DNA of 64,000 bases from Vreelandella venusta (GTDB lineage Bacteria; Pseudomonadota; Gammaproteobacteria; Pseudomonadales; Halomonadaceae), in NCBI RefSeq assembly GCF_007989605.1, contig NZ_BJUL01000007.1, positions 186,001-250,000 of the forward strand, written 5' to 3'. Position numbers and translations under genes: made by a program. Each line of letters opens with the position of its first letter. Positions within the stretch are counted from its first letter, which is position 1. Shown in pieces: positions 15,227 to 24,968 of the stretch. The notes beneath the pieces were generated by a model. The model searched no databases and had not been told where the DNA came from. It saw only the letters and a program-made list of their open reading frames with translations.

Positions 15227-15948
15227 GGCCGCCTCCCATTGCCATGGATCAGCACAATCGAGAAGTACGGCACGCTTTCTCCAACCTCGCTCAGCGGCAG
15301 CACGCGCTGCTGGGTCATGGCGGCGTACTCGATCAACCACGCCTCGCCTTCACGGCCAGCATGCGCCAGCGCTCGGCGTAGTTTGGCCAGGTTGCGGCCA
15401 ATTTTCATCACCACCAGTGCATCGGTTTGGGCGATGCGCTCGGCCAACGTCTCTTCCGGCAGCGTGGCCATCAGCACCGTCATGATGTCATCGCCCCAGG
15501 TAATTGGCTGCGCGGTAGCCGTCCAGGCCGCCGACATGCCGGTAATCCCCGGCACTACCGAGACCGGCACGCGATTCAGCAGCCGCGTGTAGAGGTGCAT
15601 AAAGGAGCCGTAGAAGAACGGGTCGCCTTCGCAAAGCACCACCACATCGCACCCCGCTTCCGCCATCTCGATCAGTTGGGTCACGCTGCGTTCGTAAAAG
15701 GCCGACAGCAGTTCATTGTAACGAGGGTCATCAAACGGAATTTCCGTGGTAACCGGATACTCCATGGGCAGCTCGGTTGCCTCGGGGGCGATCAATCCTT
15801 CCACTATGGTACGCGCATGCCCGCAGCGACCCTGCTTGCGAAAATAGGCCACATGGCTGGCACCACGGATCAAGCGGTCGGCACGCACGCTCATTAGGTC
15901 TTGGCTGCCGGGTCCTAACCCCACTCCGTAAATGGTTCCTTGGGTCAT
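15223..15948 (-). CDS. cobI: Precorrin-2 C20-methyltransferase
   Basis: A 241-residue methylase that commits precorrin-2 to the corrin branch by methylating C20. Motifs: GTIYGVGLGPGSQDLMSVRA at the start, VVVLCEGDPFFYGSFMHLY (about 99-117) and VVPGITGMSAAW. Overlaps cobH upstream and cobJ downstream by ATGA. The precorrin-2 it needs would come from a CobA/CysG activity not present in this window. Confidence 0.95.
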   Translation of the reverse strand: MTQGTIYGVGLGPGSQDLMSVRADRLIRGASHVAYFRKQGRCGHARTIVEGLIAPEATELPMEYPVTTEIPFDDPRYNELLSAFYERSVTQLIEMAEAGCDVVVLCEGDPFFYGSFMHLYTRLLNRVPVSVVPGITGMSAAWTATAQPITWGDDIMTVLMATLPEETLAERIAQTDALVVMKIGRNLAKLRRALAHAGREGEAWLIEYAAMTQQRVLPLSEVGESVPYFSIVLIHGNGRRP

Positions 15949-16574
15949 TCGATACGATCCGCCATGGCGTTGATGGCCGCTACCGTGACGGCGCTACCAC
16001 CCAGGCGGCCACGCACGATACAGCTGGGCAGCGCGGGGTTAGCCAACAGCGCTTCTTTGGATTCCGCCGCGCCAACAAAGCCTACCGGGCAGCCAATAAT
16101 GGCCGCCGGACGCGGGCAGTCTGGGGCTTCGAGCATATTAAGCAGATGAAACAGCGCGGTGGGCGCGTTGCCAATGGCGACCACGGCGCCTTCCAGGTGC
16201 GGCCGCCACAGTTCCAGCGCTGCCGCTGAACGGGTATTAGCCATTTCCTGGGCAAGGCCTGGAGTGCGCTCATCGTTAAGGGTGCAGATGATGTCGTTAT
16301 TAGCAGGCAGCCGTTTGCGGGTAATGCCTTCGGAGACCATCCGAGCATCGCAAAGAATCGGTGCGCCCTGCTCTAACGCTGAGCGCGCACGATTGACCAC
16401 ATCATTCTGAAAATGGATATGCGCCGCCAGCTCCACCAGCCCGGCGGCGTGAATCATGCGTACCGCAACCGTTTCTTCTTCCGCTGAAAAGCGATCAAGC
16501 TCAGCTTCATTGCGAATAATCGCAAACGACTGCCGGTAAATCGCCGGTCCGTGTGTTTCATAAACGTGAGGCAC
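15945..16574 (-). CDS. cobH: Precorrin-8X methylmutase
   Basis: A 209-residue enzyme moving the methyl group from C11 to C12 to give hydrogenobyrinic acid. Recognised by RMIHAAGLVELAAHIHF (carrying the catalytic-type histidine), GNAPTALFHLLNMLE and IIGCPVGFVGAAESKEAL. Length is typical. First gene of the cobH-I-J run; the 339 bp upstream to cobG contains two repeats. Confidence 0.95.
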   Translation of the reverse strand: MPHVYETHGPAIYRQSFAIIRNEAELDRFSAEEETVAVRMIHAAGLVELAAHIHFQNDVVNRARSALEQGAPILCDARMVSEGITRKRLPANNDIICTLNDERTPGLAQEMANTRSAAALELWRPHLEGAVVAIGNAPTALFHLLNMLEAPDCPRPAAIIGCPVGFVGAAESKEALLANPALPSCIVRGRLGGSAVTVAAINAMADRIE

Positions 16575-16640
16575 CCAAACTCTCCAAATAAACTAATTCG
16601 CAGTTACTGGTCTGCAAGGCATCCGTGCTAGGGCAAGTTT

Positions 16641-16718
16641 CCGCGAGGGCGCTGTGAACCCATCCATGGGCGCTACTTTCGACATCCATGTCGAAAGACC
16701 CTCGCTACAACCTGCCCT
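16641..16718. repeat. Dispersed palindromic repeat, copy 2
   Basis: Second, shorter copy of the element at 14335-14461, with GCGAGGGCGCTGTGAACCC and AAAGACCCTCGC ends and an inner CGACAT/ATGTCG hairpin. Lies in the gap between cobG and cobH. Confidence 0.7.
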
Positions 16719-16777
16719 GGCACTCAGCTATCCAGCATATAAGCTACTATTTTTTTAATCTCGATAAACCTAAGCAA

Positions 16778-16909
16778 CCTCTGATTAACTATTACGCTTG
16801 GCCATACTGCGTTAAAAATCGCCTCAAAATGCTCATTTACAACTCGTAAACTCCGCTTTTTCATTAATTTTTGCCTTGCCTGGCCTGCGCTCATCACATT
16901 AATCAGAGG
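16778..16909. repeat. Dispersed 130-bp repeat, copy 2, with perfect inverted ends
   Basis: Core matches 10199-10343. It is bounded by a perfect 11-bp inverted pair, CCTCTGATTAA at 16778-16788 and TTAATCAGAGG at 16899-16909, giving it the shape of a small non-autonomous mobile element. No coding capacity. It ends just after the cobG stop. Confidence 0.65.
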
Positions 16910-16913
16910 CTCC

Positions 16914-18080
16914 CTAACGGCTTTCGCTAAGCTTTTTAATAACATCCAACGCCTCACTCTCAGTGACGTCTGACTTAACCGGTGCGCTATCGGCGCGACC
17001 GTTAACAATCACGTCAAAGCGCCCATCGCGGCCGGTTAGGCACAGTGCTGCTGGCCGTTGGCGGGCGCAGCCTTTGGCGCATCCGGATATATGCACGCTT
17101 GTTGCCACCCAGCCGCTTAGCCGTTCGGCAAGCGGCTGGGTGGCAACACTCGCCTGTTCGCAATAAGGTGCGCCGGGGCATGCGTCCATGGCTAATCGCG
17201 GGTCGCTATTATGACGGATTAAGCCATCAACCGCGGGTAGTGTATCGCAATCCTTCAACAATAAGCGCCGCCAGGGCGTGACCTGCACAGCGCTGATCTT
17301 TACTAAGGAGCTACCTGCCAGGGAGACAGTCTCGCGCAGCGTATTCGCCGCTACCCGACCAAAAGGCAGACCCACCACCATACCGTTGCTATGTTTGCCC
17401 AGCGCCAGCTTCTCGCCAGGGGATGCAGGGGCAGTATCAGCGGTCGCCCAATCGGGCAGCGGCGCTGTGTGCCGCCGCATGCGCCCAGAGTCCCAGCCAC
17501 CGCTGTCCACAAACCAGTGGGTCAGGCGTATTAGCTGCTCAACGGCGGCTTCGGGCTCGTTCACTGCCGTGCCACACTGATAGCCATCGGCGCGTACTAT
17601 CAAACCGCCGTCCACCGAGCGCTCAATACGAAAATCAGCGGCGCTATCGCACAGCACCGGGGCTTTTCCCGCATCAATCGCAATGCCGATCTTGCCAGGC
17701 ATGGGCGCTAATTCGCTGCCCCGCGTTTTCAACAGGCGGGCAATGGTATGAGTGTCGTCGCCCTCTTGCCAAGCAGGTGCCAGCATCAGTTGCGGCTGGC
17801 GTTCTGCTTGCGGGTCGTCGCTCACCAACTGATGCTCAACCAGAAACGCCATCAGCGGCGGCCAGCTGGCCTCGCTCACTCCCCGCAGTTGAATATTGGC
17901 CCGGCTGGTTAGCTCGATTAAACCACTACCAAAGGTCTCAGCGGCCTCGCACAGTGCCACTACCTGCTGGCGTGAAAGCTGGCCCAGCGGTGGGCGTACA
18001 CGCACTAGCAGGCCATCGCCGGTGGCCATGGGCCGCCACGCGCCGGGGCACCAGCCTTTAATGCGCGGACTGGTGGTCAT
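16914..18080 (-). CDS. cobG: Precorrin-3B synthase (oxygen-dependent)
   Basis: A 388-residue iron-sulfur monooxygenase related to sulfite/nitrite reductases; it hydroxylates C20 of precorrin-3A and forms a lactone. N-terminal KGWCPGAWRPMATGDGLLVRVRPP is typical. The 4Fe-4S ligands lie in CPGAPYCEQ and VHISGCAKGCARQ (residues about 315-355). The start chosen (18080, MTTSPRIKGWCPG) overlaps the end of cobN by 23 bp. Presence of CobG, with CobF, shows the aerobic pathway. Confidence 0.93.
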   Translation of the reverse strand: MTTSPRIKGWCPGAWRPMATGDGLLVRVRPPLGQLSRQQVVALCEAAETFGSGLIELTSRANIQLRGVSEASWPPLMAFLVEHQLVSDDPQAERQPQLMLAPAWQEGDDTHTIARLLKTRGSELAPMPGKIGIAIDAGKAPVLCDSAADFRIERSVDGGLIVRADGYQCGTAVNEPEAAVEQLIRLTHWFVDSGGWDSGRMRRHTAPLPDWATADTAPASPGEKLALGKHSNGMVVGLPFGRVAANTLRETVSLAGSSLVKISAVQVTPWRRLLLKDCDTLPAVDGLIRHNSDPRLAMDACPGAPYCEQASVATQPLAERLSGWVATSVHISGCAKGCARQRPAALCLTGRDGRFDVIVNGRADSAPVKSDVTESEALDVIKKLSESR

Positions 18081-21000
18081 AATGCCCCGTCTCTTTGGCT
18101 TCATCCATTTCCAGCAGCAGGTCTTGTAGCGCCTGGCCATGTTCGCCGGGGGCTTGCCACATGCCTCGCTGGGCGGCTTCAAGTAAGCGTTCCGCCATCT
18201 CTTCTAAGGCTGCGGGGTTGTGCTCACGCAGGAACTGCTGATTAGCAGCATCGAGCACCAGGGCATCACTCACCTGGGCGTACTGGTAGTCGGCGACTAG
18301 ATCGGTGGTGGCATCGTAAGCAAACAGGTAGTCCACCGTAGCCGCCATTTCAAACGCGCCTTTATAGCCGTGCTCGCGCATGGCATTGATCCACTTAGGA
18401 TTCAACACGCGTGAGCGAATCACCCGCGCTAGCTCCTCTTTTAAGGTACGAATCTTGGGCACCGCGGGATTGGCGTGGTCGGCGTGATAAATGGTCGGCG
18501 CTTTTCCACTTAGCGAGCGCGTGGCGTTGGCCATGCCGCCCTGAAAAGCGTAATAGCTGTTGGAATCAAGAATATCGTGCTCGCGGTTATCCTGGTTCTG
18601 CATCACCGCATCCAGCCCCTGGAGCTGCTGTTCAAACGCCGACCGCGCGGCAGTGCCGGAGGCCTTGAACTGGCCGTAGGCGTAGCCACCTGTATCCAGG
18701 TAGGCTTCAGCTAAATCGTCGGCGCTGTCCCAAGAGCGGTTTTCAATCAGCCGGTTTAAGCCCGCACCATACTCGCCGGGTTTGCTGCCAAAAATACGGT
18801 AGCTTGCCTCTTGGGCGGCCATCTCTGGGCTTAGCCCTTGGTCTTCCAGTGCTTGCTGGCGAGCAAGCACTGCCTCGCGGATGGTGTTGCTGTTACCCGG
18901 CTCTTCATAACTGGCCACCGCTTGCACGGCAGCGTCAAACAGACGGATCACATTGGGGAAAGCATCGCGGAAGAACCCGGAGACCCGCAGCGTGACATCA
19001 ACTCTTGGCCGATTGAGCAGCATCGAAGGGATTACTTCAAAATCAGTCACCCGCTGGGAGCCCAGCGACCATTTAGGGCGCACGCCCATCAGCGCGAAGG
19101 CCTGGGCGATGTCATCGCCACCAGTGCGCATGGTGGCGGTGCCCCAAATCGAAAGCCCCAACCGGCGCGGATAATCGCCGTTATCCTGCAGGTAGCGCTC
19201 GACAAACGCCTGGGCGGATTTTTCGCCCAGCGTCCAGGCAGCAGGCGATGGAATTGAACGGTTGTCGACGCTGAAAAAGTTACGCCCGGTGGGCAGCGTA
19301 TCCAGCCGTCCTCGGCTGGGCGCGCCACTAGGCCCGGCAGGCACAAAAGTGCCTTCTAGGCCGTCGAGCAGCGACTGAATCTCCATCTTGACGCCACGCT
19401 GCATGGCAACCCATAGCTGGTCGCGGGCATAGCGCAGCTGCTCCGCCGTATTGGGGTAATCGTGCTCCAGTTCCTCCAGACAACCAGGGGCTAATACGTA
19501 GTCGGCCACCCAGCGCTCAGCCAGCAGTTCAAGGCGCTCGCGGGTATCCGCGCCGGTGCGCCAAGGGGTATCGAGTAGCCCCCTTAGAACAACGGGTTTA
19601 GGCGCCTGCCAAGGCTCGTTGCCAGCGGCCAGCGGATCAAAACCCAATCCTAAATCGCTCGCCAGGTTATGCAACAGGCCGCGGCTGGCCACCGCTTCAC
19701 CACGGGGGAGCCGTAGCAGCGCTACCAATGTCCCCGCCCGCTTCTCTTGCGGGGGCAGCGTGCCGAGTATGTGCAGGCCATGGCGAATCTGCGACTCTTT
19801 GATATCGCACAGAAAGATATCCAGCTCATTGAGGATGTCGGCATCATCAGCACTGTTTTCACAACCGTCGACGGCGTGCGCCAACTCCTGGTCGATGCCG
19901 GTATCACGCAGGTGAGCGAGAATCTGGCTGCGAATCAGCGCTTCCCGCCGCGGGTCCATATCCAGCGCTTGATAATACTCATCACATAGCGCTTCAAGCT
20001 CGGCCATAGCGCCGTAGAGTTCGGCTCGCGCTAGCGGTGGCATCAAGTGGTCGATAATCACCGCCTGGCTGCGGCGCTTGGCCTGAGCCCCCTCGCCTGG
20101 GTCATTCACAATAAACGGATAAAAGTGCGGCAGCGGCCCCAGGGCAATATCCGGCCAGCAGTCAGCGCTCAAGGCGATGCTTTTACCCGGCAGCCACTCT
20201 AAGTTGCCGTGCTTGCCCACGTGAATAACCGCGTCGACTTGATAGTGCTCGCGCAGCCAGTAGTAAAACGCCAGGTAGCTGTGGGGCGGTGCCAGCTCCA
20301 TATCGTGATAGGACTGGGTGAGATCGTCGATAAAGTCGCGCTCCGGCTGGATCCCCACAAAGGTTTCACCTAAGCGGATACCGGCGATCATCAAACGTCC
20401 CTGGCGGCATTTGGGGTCTTCGTGAGGCGTCCCCCAGCGCGTCCACACAGTTTCTTGCAGCTCGCTGGGCAAAGTTTTAAACCAAGCAAGGTAATCATCA
20501 ACGCTAATACTCTGCCAGCAGGCGCGCTGGTCGAGGCTGCCGTGATCGTTGGTCACCGCGCCCTGAAGCTGGCGGATCAACGCATCACCATTTTCCGGCA
20601 GCTCGCTTAACGGATAACCCGCCTCTTTCAGGGCGCTGAGGATCTGCAGCGTCGACGCGGGGGTATCCAGCCCGACCCCGTTACCGATCCGGCCATCGCG
20701 ATTGGGGTAGTTAGCCATAATCAGCGCGATACGCTTCTGCCCATTGGGGGTTAGCCGTAGCGAACAGATGCGCCGCGCCAGCTCGGCGACAAAGGCGGCC
20801 CGTTCTGGATGAATCACGTGGTGGGTCACCGCCAACTGGCAGCGCTGGTTGTAGTGGGCTTCGGCTTTAAACCCCACCGCCCGGGTGATAATGCGACCAT
20901 CCATCTCGGGGAGCACCACCTGCATCGCCACATCGCGGCTATGCAGTCCGGCGGCCATGTCCTGCCAGTCTTCTGAGGTGCTGCTGGCAAGAATCGCCTG

Positions 21001-21897
21001 GAGCACCACGGGTCGCCCGACAAACAGGCTGTCGGGTAGCTTTTCACCCAGAGCATCCAGCCCGTCGGCGTTGCGATTGACCGCAAAGCTGGTGGTATTA
21101 ATCACCAGCATGGCGCCGGTTTGCTCAATCAGGTGGTTGATAAAATCAATGCATGGCCCCTCTTTCAGGGAGGCCACGGCCACCGCTAACGGCTCTAGGC
21201 CTTTTTCTCTCAGCGCGGCCAGCAATCCGTCGGGAACAGCGGTATTCGCCCCCTGCAAGTGGCTGCGATAAAACAGCAGCAAGCACACCGGCCGCCCAGG
21301 TACCTGACGATCGCGCCACTCGCTCAGGCTTAGCGCCTGCTGGTCTTGCGACGCATAAATCACCGCGGCCGGAATAACTTTCGGCTCCTGCCAGGCTAGA
21401 GAAAGCGATAAACATTCGCTGGCGATAAAGCGCAGCAATTGCTCGGCGTTCTCTACACCGCCTTCTCTTAAATAGCGCCACACCCGGTAAGCGCCATCAA
21501 AGGCGATGGTGGAATCTTCTAACAGGGCATCATCCGGTGCGTCGCAACCCGGTACCAAAACCAGCTGGCGTTCGGGTTTAGCTGCCGCCCAGGCCAGCAG
21601 GCGCTCATGGCCATACTGCCAGTAGGCTTTACCCCCCAGCAGTGAAACGATGACCAGTTGGGCGTTTTCCAGCACCCGATCTTCATAGAGATCATAGGCC
21701 GCCGGTTTTACCAAATTCATCCAGTTGGCTAGCCGTACCGAGGGGTACGCTTCACCCAGGCGATCAACCGCCTGGGCCAGCGCCGACAGATTACTATCGG
21801 CGGCGGAGAGTATCACGACCTCGGCGGGGCTCTGTTGCAGGTCGATAATGCCTTCATCATCGACAAAGCCCCCGGGCTTAGCGGCAAATAAGTGCAT
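18058..21897 (-). CDS. cobN: Cobaltochelatase large subunit
   Basis: A 1279-residue protein of the CobN/magnesium-chelatase H family; it binds hydrogenobyrinate a,c-diamide and inserts cobalt with ATP-hydrolysing partners. Family stretches include HVGKHGNLEWLPGKS, FYPFIVNDPGEGAQAKRR, GTVTMRTGGDD-like GTATMRTGGDDIAQAFALMG and RIFGSKPGEYGAGLNRLIEN. Length fits CobN rather than shorter ChlH forms. The ATG overlaps the cobW stop (TAATG). The classical CobS/CobT ATPase partners are not in the window; the ChlI/ChlD fusion at the head of this operon is the likely substitute. Confidence 0.95.
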   Translation of the reverse strand: MHLFAAKPGGFVDDEGIIDLQQSPAEVVILSAADSNLSALAQAVDRLGEAYPSVRLANWMNLVKPAAYDLYEDRVLENAQLVIVSLLGGKAYWQYGHERLLAWAAAKPERQLVLVPGCDAPDDALLEDSTIAFDGAYRVWRYLREGGVENAEQLLRFIASECLSLSLAWQEPKVIPAAVIYASQDQQALSLSEWRDRQVPGRPVCLLLFYRSHLQGANTAVPDGLLAALREKGLEPLAVAVASLKEGPCIDFINHLIEQTGAMLVINTTSFAVNRNADGLDALGEKLPDSLFVGRPVVLQAILASSTSEDWQDMAAGLHSRDVAMQVVLPEMDGRIITRAVGFKAEAHYNQRCQLAVTHHVIHPERAAFVAELARRICSLRLTPNGQKRIALIMANYPNRDGRIGNGVGLDTPASTLQILSALKEAGYPLSELPENGDALIRQLQGAVTNDHGSLDQRACWQSISVDDYLAWFKTLPSELQETVWTRWGTPHEDPKCRQGRLMIAGIRLGETFVGIQPERDFIDDLTQSYHDMELAPPHSYLAFYYWLREHYQVDAVIHVGKHGNLEWLPGKSIALSADCWPDIALGPLPHFYPFIVNDPGEGAQAKRRSQAVIIDHLMPPLARAELYGAMAELEALCDEYYQALDMDPRREALIRSQILAHLRDTGIDQELAHAVDGCENSADDADILNELDIFLCDIKESQIRHGLHILGTLPPQEKRAGTLVALLRLPRGEAVASRGLLHNLASDLGLGFDPLAAGNEPWQAPKPVVLRGLLDTPWRTGADTRERLELLAERWVADYVLAPGCLEELEHDYPNTAEQLRYARDQLWVAMQRGVKMEIQSLLDGLEGTFVPAGPSGAPSRGRLDTLPTGRNFFSVDNRSIPSPAAWTLGEKSAQAFVERYLQDNGDYPRRLGLSIWGTATMRTGGDDIAQAFALMGVRPKWSLGSQRVTDFEVIPSMLLNRPRVDVTLRVSGFFRDAFPNVIRLFDAAVQAVASYEEPGNSNTIREAVLARQQALEDQGLSPEMAAQEASYRIFGSKPGEYGAGLNRLIENRSWDSADDLAEAYLDTGGYAYGQFKASGTAARSAFEQQLQGLDAVMQNQDNREHDILDSNSYYAFQGGMANATRSLSGKAPTIYHADHANPAVPKIRTLKEELARVIRSRVLNPKWINAMREHGYKGAFEMAATVDYLFAYDATTDLVADYQYAQVSDALVLDAANQQFLREHNPAALEEMAERLLEAAQRGMWQAPGEHGQALQDLLLEMDEAKETGHYDHQSAH

Positions 21898-23018
21898 TAG
21901 CTGGCCGTCTGAACCTCTGCCTCAGTTAGCGCTTCACGCAGCGCGGCGCTATCCAGCGATTTGCCAATAATGACTAGCTGGGTCTGGCGCGTCTCGTCTT
22001 GGGTCCAGAGCCGATCGAAGTAACCTTCCAAACGTTCGCCAACCGCCTGAATAACCCGGCGCATGGGTTTGCCCGGAATTGCCGCAAAGCCTTTGGCGCG
22101 ATAAATCTCGTGGCTTTTCAGCAGCTGCTGCAGCTTATTGGCCAAAGCGTCGCCATCCACTTCACCCAGGGTAATCACGCAGGAATCAAAGTTATCGTGG
22201 GCGTGGTCGTGGTGCGCGCCTTCAGCGTGGTGCTTATCGTGGTGATTGGTGATGCTGTCGATATGCTCTTCGCTGGCCGCACCAATGCCCATCAGTGCTT
22301 CCAGCTGGGCGGTGTCGGTGGTCTGGGTCTGATCGATAAACAGCGTTTTCACCGATTCGCTCACCCGCGATTGAACAACCGCTTCAACCTGCGTGCGCTC
22401 TTCAGGGCTAAGCAGGTCCGCCTTGCTGACCAGCACCAAATCCGCCGCGCTTAGCTGGTCATCCAGTAGCTCGCGCAGGCTGGGGTCGTGATCCAGGCTT
22501 TCATCAGCGCGACGCTGGGCTTCGACCTTATCCACATCGCTGGCGTAACGTCCGGCGGCTACCGCGGGGCCATCAATCACGGTAATAATCGCATCGACGG
22601 TGCAGTGCTGGCGCACATCCGGCCAGTTAAACGCCTGCACCAGCGGCTTAGGCAGTGCCAGACCGCTGGTTTCGATCAGAATGTGGTCGATATCATTGCG
22701 GCGGGCAACCAGCTTCTTCATCACCGGCAGAAACTCTTCTTCCACCGTGCAGCAGATACAGCCATTGGCCAGCTCATAGATGCTGCCATCTTCCCCGTCT
22801 AACTGCCCGCCTTCGCTACCCTCTTCACATCCCAGCGCACAGCTGCGCAAGAGGCTAGAGTCGATATCCTGCTCGCCGAACTCATTAACAATCACGGCGA
22901 TCCGCTTGCCGGTCACTTGGCGCAAAATATTGGCCAGCAGCGTGGTTTTGCCGCTGCCGAGAAAACCGGTGACGACCGTGGCGGGAATCTTGTTTAATTT
23001 CACATTACTGGGTTGCAT
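21897..23018 (-). CDS. cobW: CobW-type GTPase metallochaperone
   Basis: A 373-residue COG0523 GTPase thought to deliver cobalt (or handle metal supply) for the chelatase. Walker A GFLGSGKTT (about 18-26), the metal-binding NGCICCTVEEE (CxCC, about 85-95), ETSGLALPKP and a switch region are all present. A histidine-rich segment (HHDKHHAEGAHHDHAHD, about 263-279) precedes the C-terminal CobW domain and probably binds metal. It overlaps the end of cobB by 14 bp and abuts cobN. Confidence 0.93.
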   Translation of the reverse strand: MQPSNVKLNKIPATVVTGFLGSGKTTLLANILRQVTGKRIAVIVNEFGEQDIDSSLLRSCALGCEEGSEGGQLDGEDGSIYELANGCICCTVEEEFLPVMKKLVARRNDIDHILIETSGLALPKPLVQAFNWPDVRQHCTVDAIITVIDGPAVAAGRYASDVDKVEAQRRADESLDHDPSLRELLDDQLSAADLVLVSKADLLSPEERTQVEAVVQSRVSESVKTLFIDQTQTTDTAQLEALMGIGAASEEHIDSITNHHDKHHAEGAHHDHAHDNFDSCVITLGEVDGDALANKLQQLLKSHEIYRAKGFAAIPGKPMRRVIQAVGERLEGYFDRLWTQDETRQTQLVIIGKSLDSAALREALTEAEVQTAS

Positions 23019-24375
23019 GGATAAATGCCTCGCTGTGCTGCAGTTCGCAGTGCGCCGGGCTGGCGGAAAAAAGCCTCGCCACAGCGTCAGGATTGTTGTG
23101 GAAAAACAGATGTAAGTAGGTCGCCGTTAAGCGCCGTTGACGGTAAATCGCTTCCCCCGGTGCGGGGTGGCGCTGGCGACGGCCGTGAGCAATCGGCTCA
23201 GGGGTGCCTTCTGCCATAGAGCGGTGGTGCGCATGGCCGCGAACCGGGCCTTCCGGCAGCTCTGCGGTTTGCATCCCCTGGCAGCCACGCCGACCGCGCA
23301 TCGCCCCCTGCCCTGGCAGCAAGCCGAGCATGGGGTAGATGATATCGTCGTAGTCAGTCAGGGTTTCCAGGCAGTACAGCAGGCCGCCACACTCAGCCAA
23401 GATGGGCTTGTCAGCACGATAGAAAGCCTCAATGGCCGAACGCATGGCACTGTTACCGGCCAGTTGCTGGGCATGAAGTTCCGGGTAGCCTCCCGGCAGC
23501 CACAGCGCATCGCATTGCGGCAGGCGGCTATCCGTCAGCGGCGAGAAGAAGCACAGCGTTGCGCCCATCTGCTCCAGCAGGTCGAGATTGGCCTGATAGA
23601 TAAAGCTAAAGGCGGCATCACGAGCTACACCAATGGTGCGGCCTTTAAGTACAGGCTTAACGGCCGCAAGCTGCTCTTGCGGAGCGGCAAAGGTCACCGG
23701 TGGCAGTGCTGCAAGCGCTTCCAGCAACCCTGCCGCTTCCAGCGCTCGGGCACCCGCTTCAAAGCGTGCCTCTAAATCCTCGCGAATCTCCGCAGCTTGC
23801 ACCAGCCCAAGATGGCGCTCGGGGAGCGCTAAATCAGGGTCTCGTGGCACAGCGGCCAGCAGGGGAATCGTCGCTGGCAGCGCTGATTCGATTAGCTCAC
23901 GATGGCGCTGCGAGCCGCAGGCGTTGGCGACTAATCCAGCGATATGGATATCATCCCGAAAGCTGGCAAGCCCTGATACCAGCGCGGCTGCGGTCTGCGC
24001 CATACCTTTTACATCCATGACAATTGCCATGGGAATGGCGAACAAAGCCGCCAAGTCAGCACTAGAAGGCTCGCCGTCAAACAGCCCCATTGCACCTTCG
24101 ACCAGAATCAAATCCGCTTCACAGGCGGCGTCATAGAAACGCTGGCGGCAGTAGGCTTCGCCTGCCATCCATAAATCTAACTGATCTACCGGTTGACCTG
24201 ACGCCTGAGCCAATATCTGCGGGTCCAAATAATCAGGGCCGGTTTTAAACACCCGCACCACCTTGCCCTGATTACGCAGCAGCCGCGCCAAGCCCGCCGT
24301 GACGGTAGTTTTACCCTGGCCAGAAGCCGGGGCAGCGATAAACAGCGCGGGGCAGCGAGCGGTTGGCGTACTCAT
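23005..24375 (-). CDS. cobB: Hydrogenobyrinic acid a,c-diamide synthase
   Basis: A 456-residue glutamine-dependent amidotransferase that amidates the a and c side chains. N-terminal dethiobiotin-synthetase-like domain with P-loop APASGQGKTTVTAGLARLL and VRVFKTGPDYLDP; C-terminal class I glutaminase-like domain with the nucleophile in ILAECGGLLYCLETL (about residue 330) and the late histidine region LHLFFHNNPD. The ATG overlaps the cobO stop (TAATG). In the aerobic route the substrate is metal-free hydrogenobyrinate; paralogy with CbiA is noted, but context favours CobB. Confidence 0.93.
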   Translation of the reverse strand: MSTPTARCPALFIAAPASGQGKTTVTAGLARLLRNQGKVVRVFKTGPDYLDPQILAQASGQPVDQLDLWMAGEAYCRQRFYDAACEADLILVEGAMGLFDGEPSSADLAALFAIPMAIVMDVKGMAQTAAALVSGLASFRDDIHIAGLVANACGSQRHRELIESALPATIPLLAAVPRDPDLALPERHLGLVQAAEIREDLEARFEAGARALEAAGLLEALAALPPVTFAAPQEQLAAVKPVLKGRTIGVARDAAFSFIYQANLDLLEQMGATLCFFSPLTDSRLPQCDALWLPGGYPELHAQQLAGNSAMRSAIEAFYRADKPILAECGGLLYCLETLTDYDDIIYPMLGLLPGQGAMRGRRGCQGMQTAELPEGPVRGHAHHRSMAEGTPEPIAHGRRQRHPAPGEAIYRQRRLTATYLHLFFHNNPDAVARLFSASPAHCELQHSEAFIHATQ

Positions 24376-24968
24376 TAATACTCGATCCCCGCCTGGGCTT
24401 TGACGCCGCCGCGAAACGCGTGGCGCTCATCCTGAACAACGCTGATGGTATCGGCGATTTCCTGCAGCGGCGTGGCCATAGTGCGCCCGGTGATAATCAC
24501 GTTCTGGTGCGCCGGACGGCGTTTGAGTGCTTCCACTACTGGTTCGGGGTCGAGATAGCCGTACTTGAACATGTAGCTCATCTCATCCAGCACGATCATA
24601 TGATAGGCAGGGTTCTCCAGCAGCCCTTTGGCGACCGCCCAGGCGGCTTGGGCAGCTTCGATATCCCGCTCGCGGTTCTGGGTTTCCCAGGTAAAGCCAT
24701 GGCCCATGATGTGCCAATCAAGCTTGGGATGATCACGAAAGAACAGGTATTCGCCGGTTTCGCGGCGGCCTTTAATAAACTGAATGACCGCGCACTGCTG
24801 ACCGTGCCCCAGTGAGCGCGCCATAGTGCCAAAGGCCGAGCTGCTTTTACCCTTGCCGTTGCCTTTAAGCAGAATCAGCACGCCACGTTCTTCGGTGGCG
24901 CGGCTAATACGCTCATCGACCACGTCTTTTTTGCGCTGCATGCGGTTTAAATGGCTAGCGTCACTCAT
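24375..24968 (-). CDS. cobO: Cob(I)yrinic acid a,c-diamide adenosyltransferase (CobA/CobO type)
   Basis: A 197-residue ATP:corrinoid adenosyltransferase that attaches the 5'-deoxyadenosyl ligand. P-loop LKGNGKGKSSSAFGTMAR (about 34-51), QFIKGRRETGEY, IMGHGFTWETQN and DEMSYMFKYGYL are the family signatures. Its ATG overlaps the stop of the ChlI/ChlD gene (ATGA). Length is typical. Confidence 0.95.
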   Translation of the reverse strand: MSDASHLNRMQRKKDVVDERISRATEERGVLILLKGNGKGKSSSAFGTMARSLGHGQQCAVIQFIKGRRETGEYLFFRDHPKLDWHIMGHGFTWETQNRERDIEAAQAAWAVAKGLLENPAYHMIVLDEMSYMFKYGYLDPEPVVEALKRRPAHQNVIITGRTMATPLQEIADTISVVQDERHAFRGGVKAQAGIEY

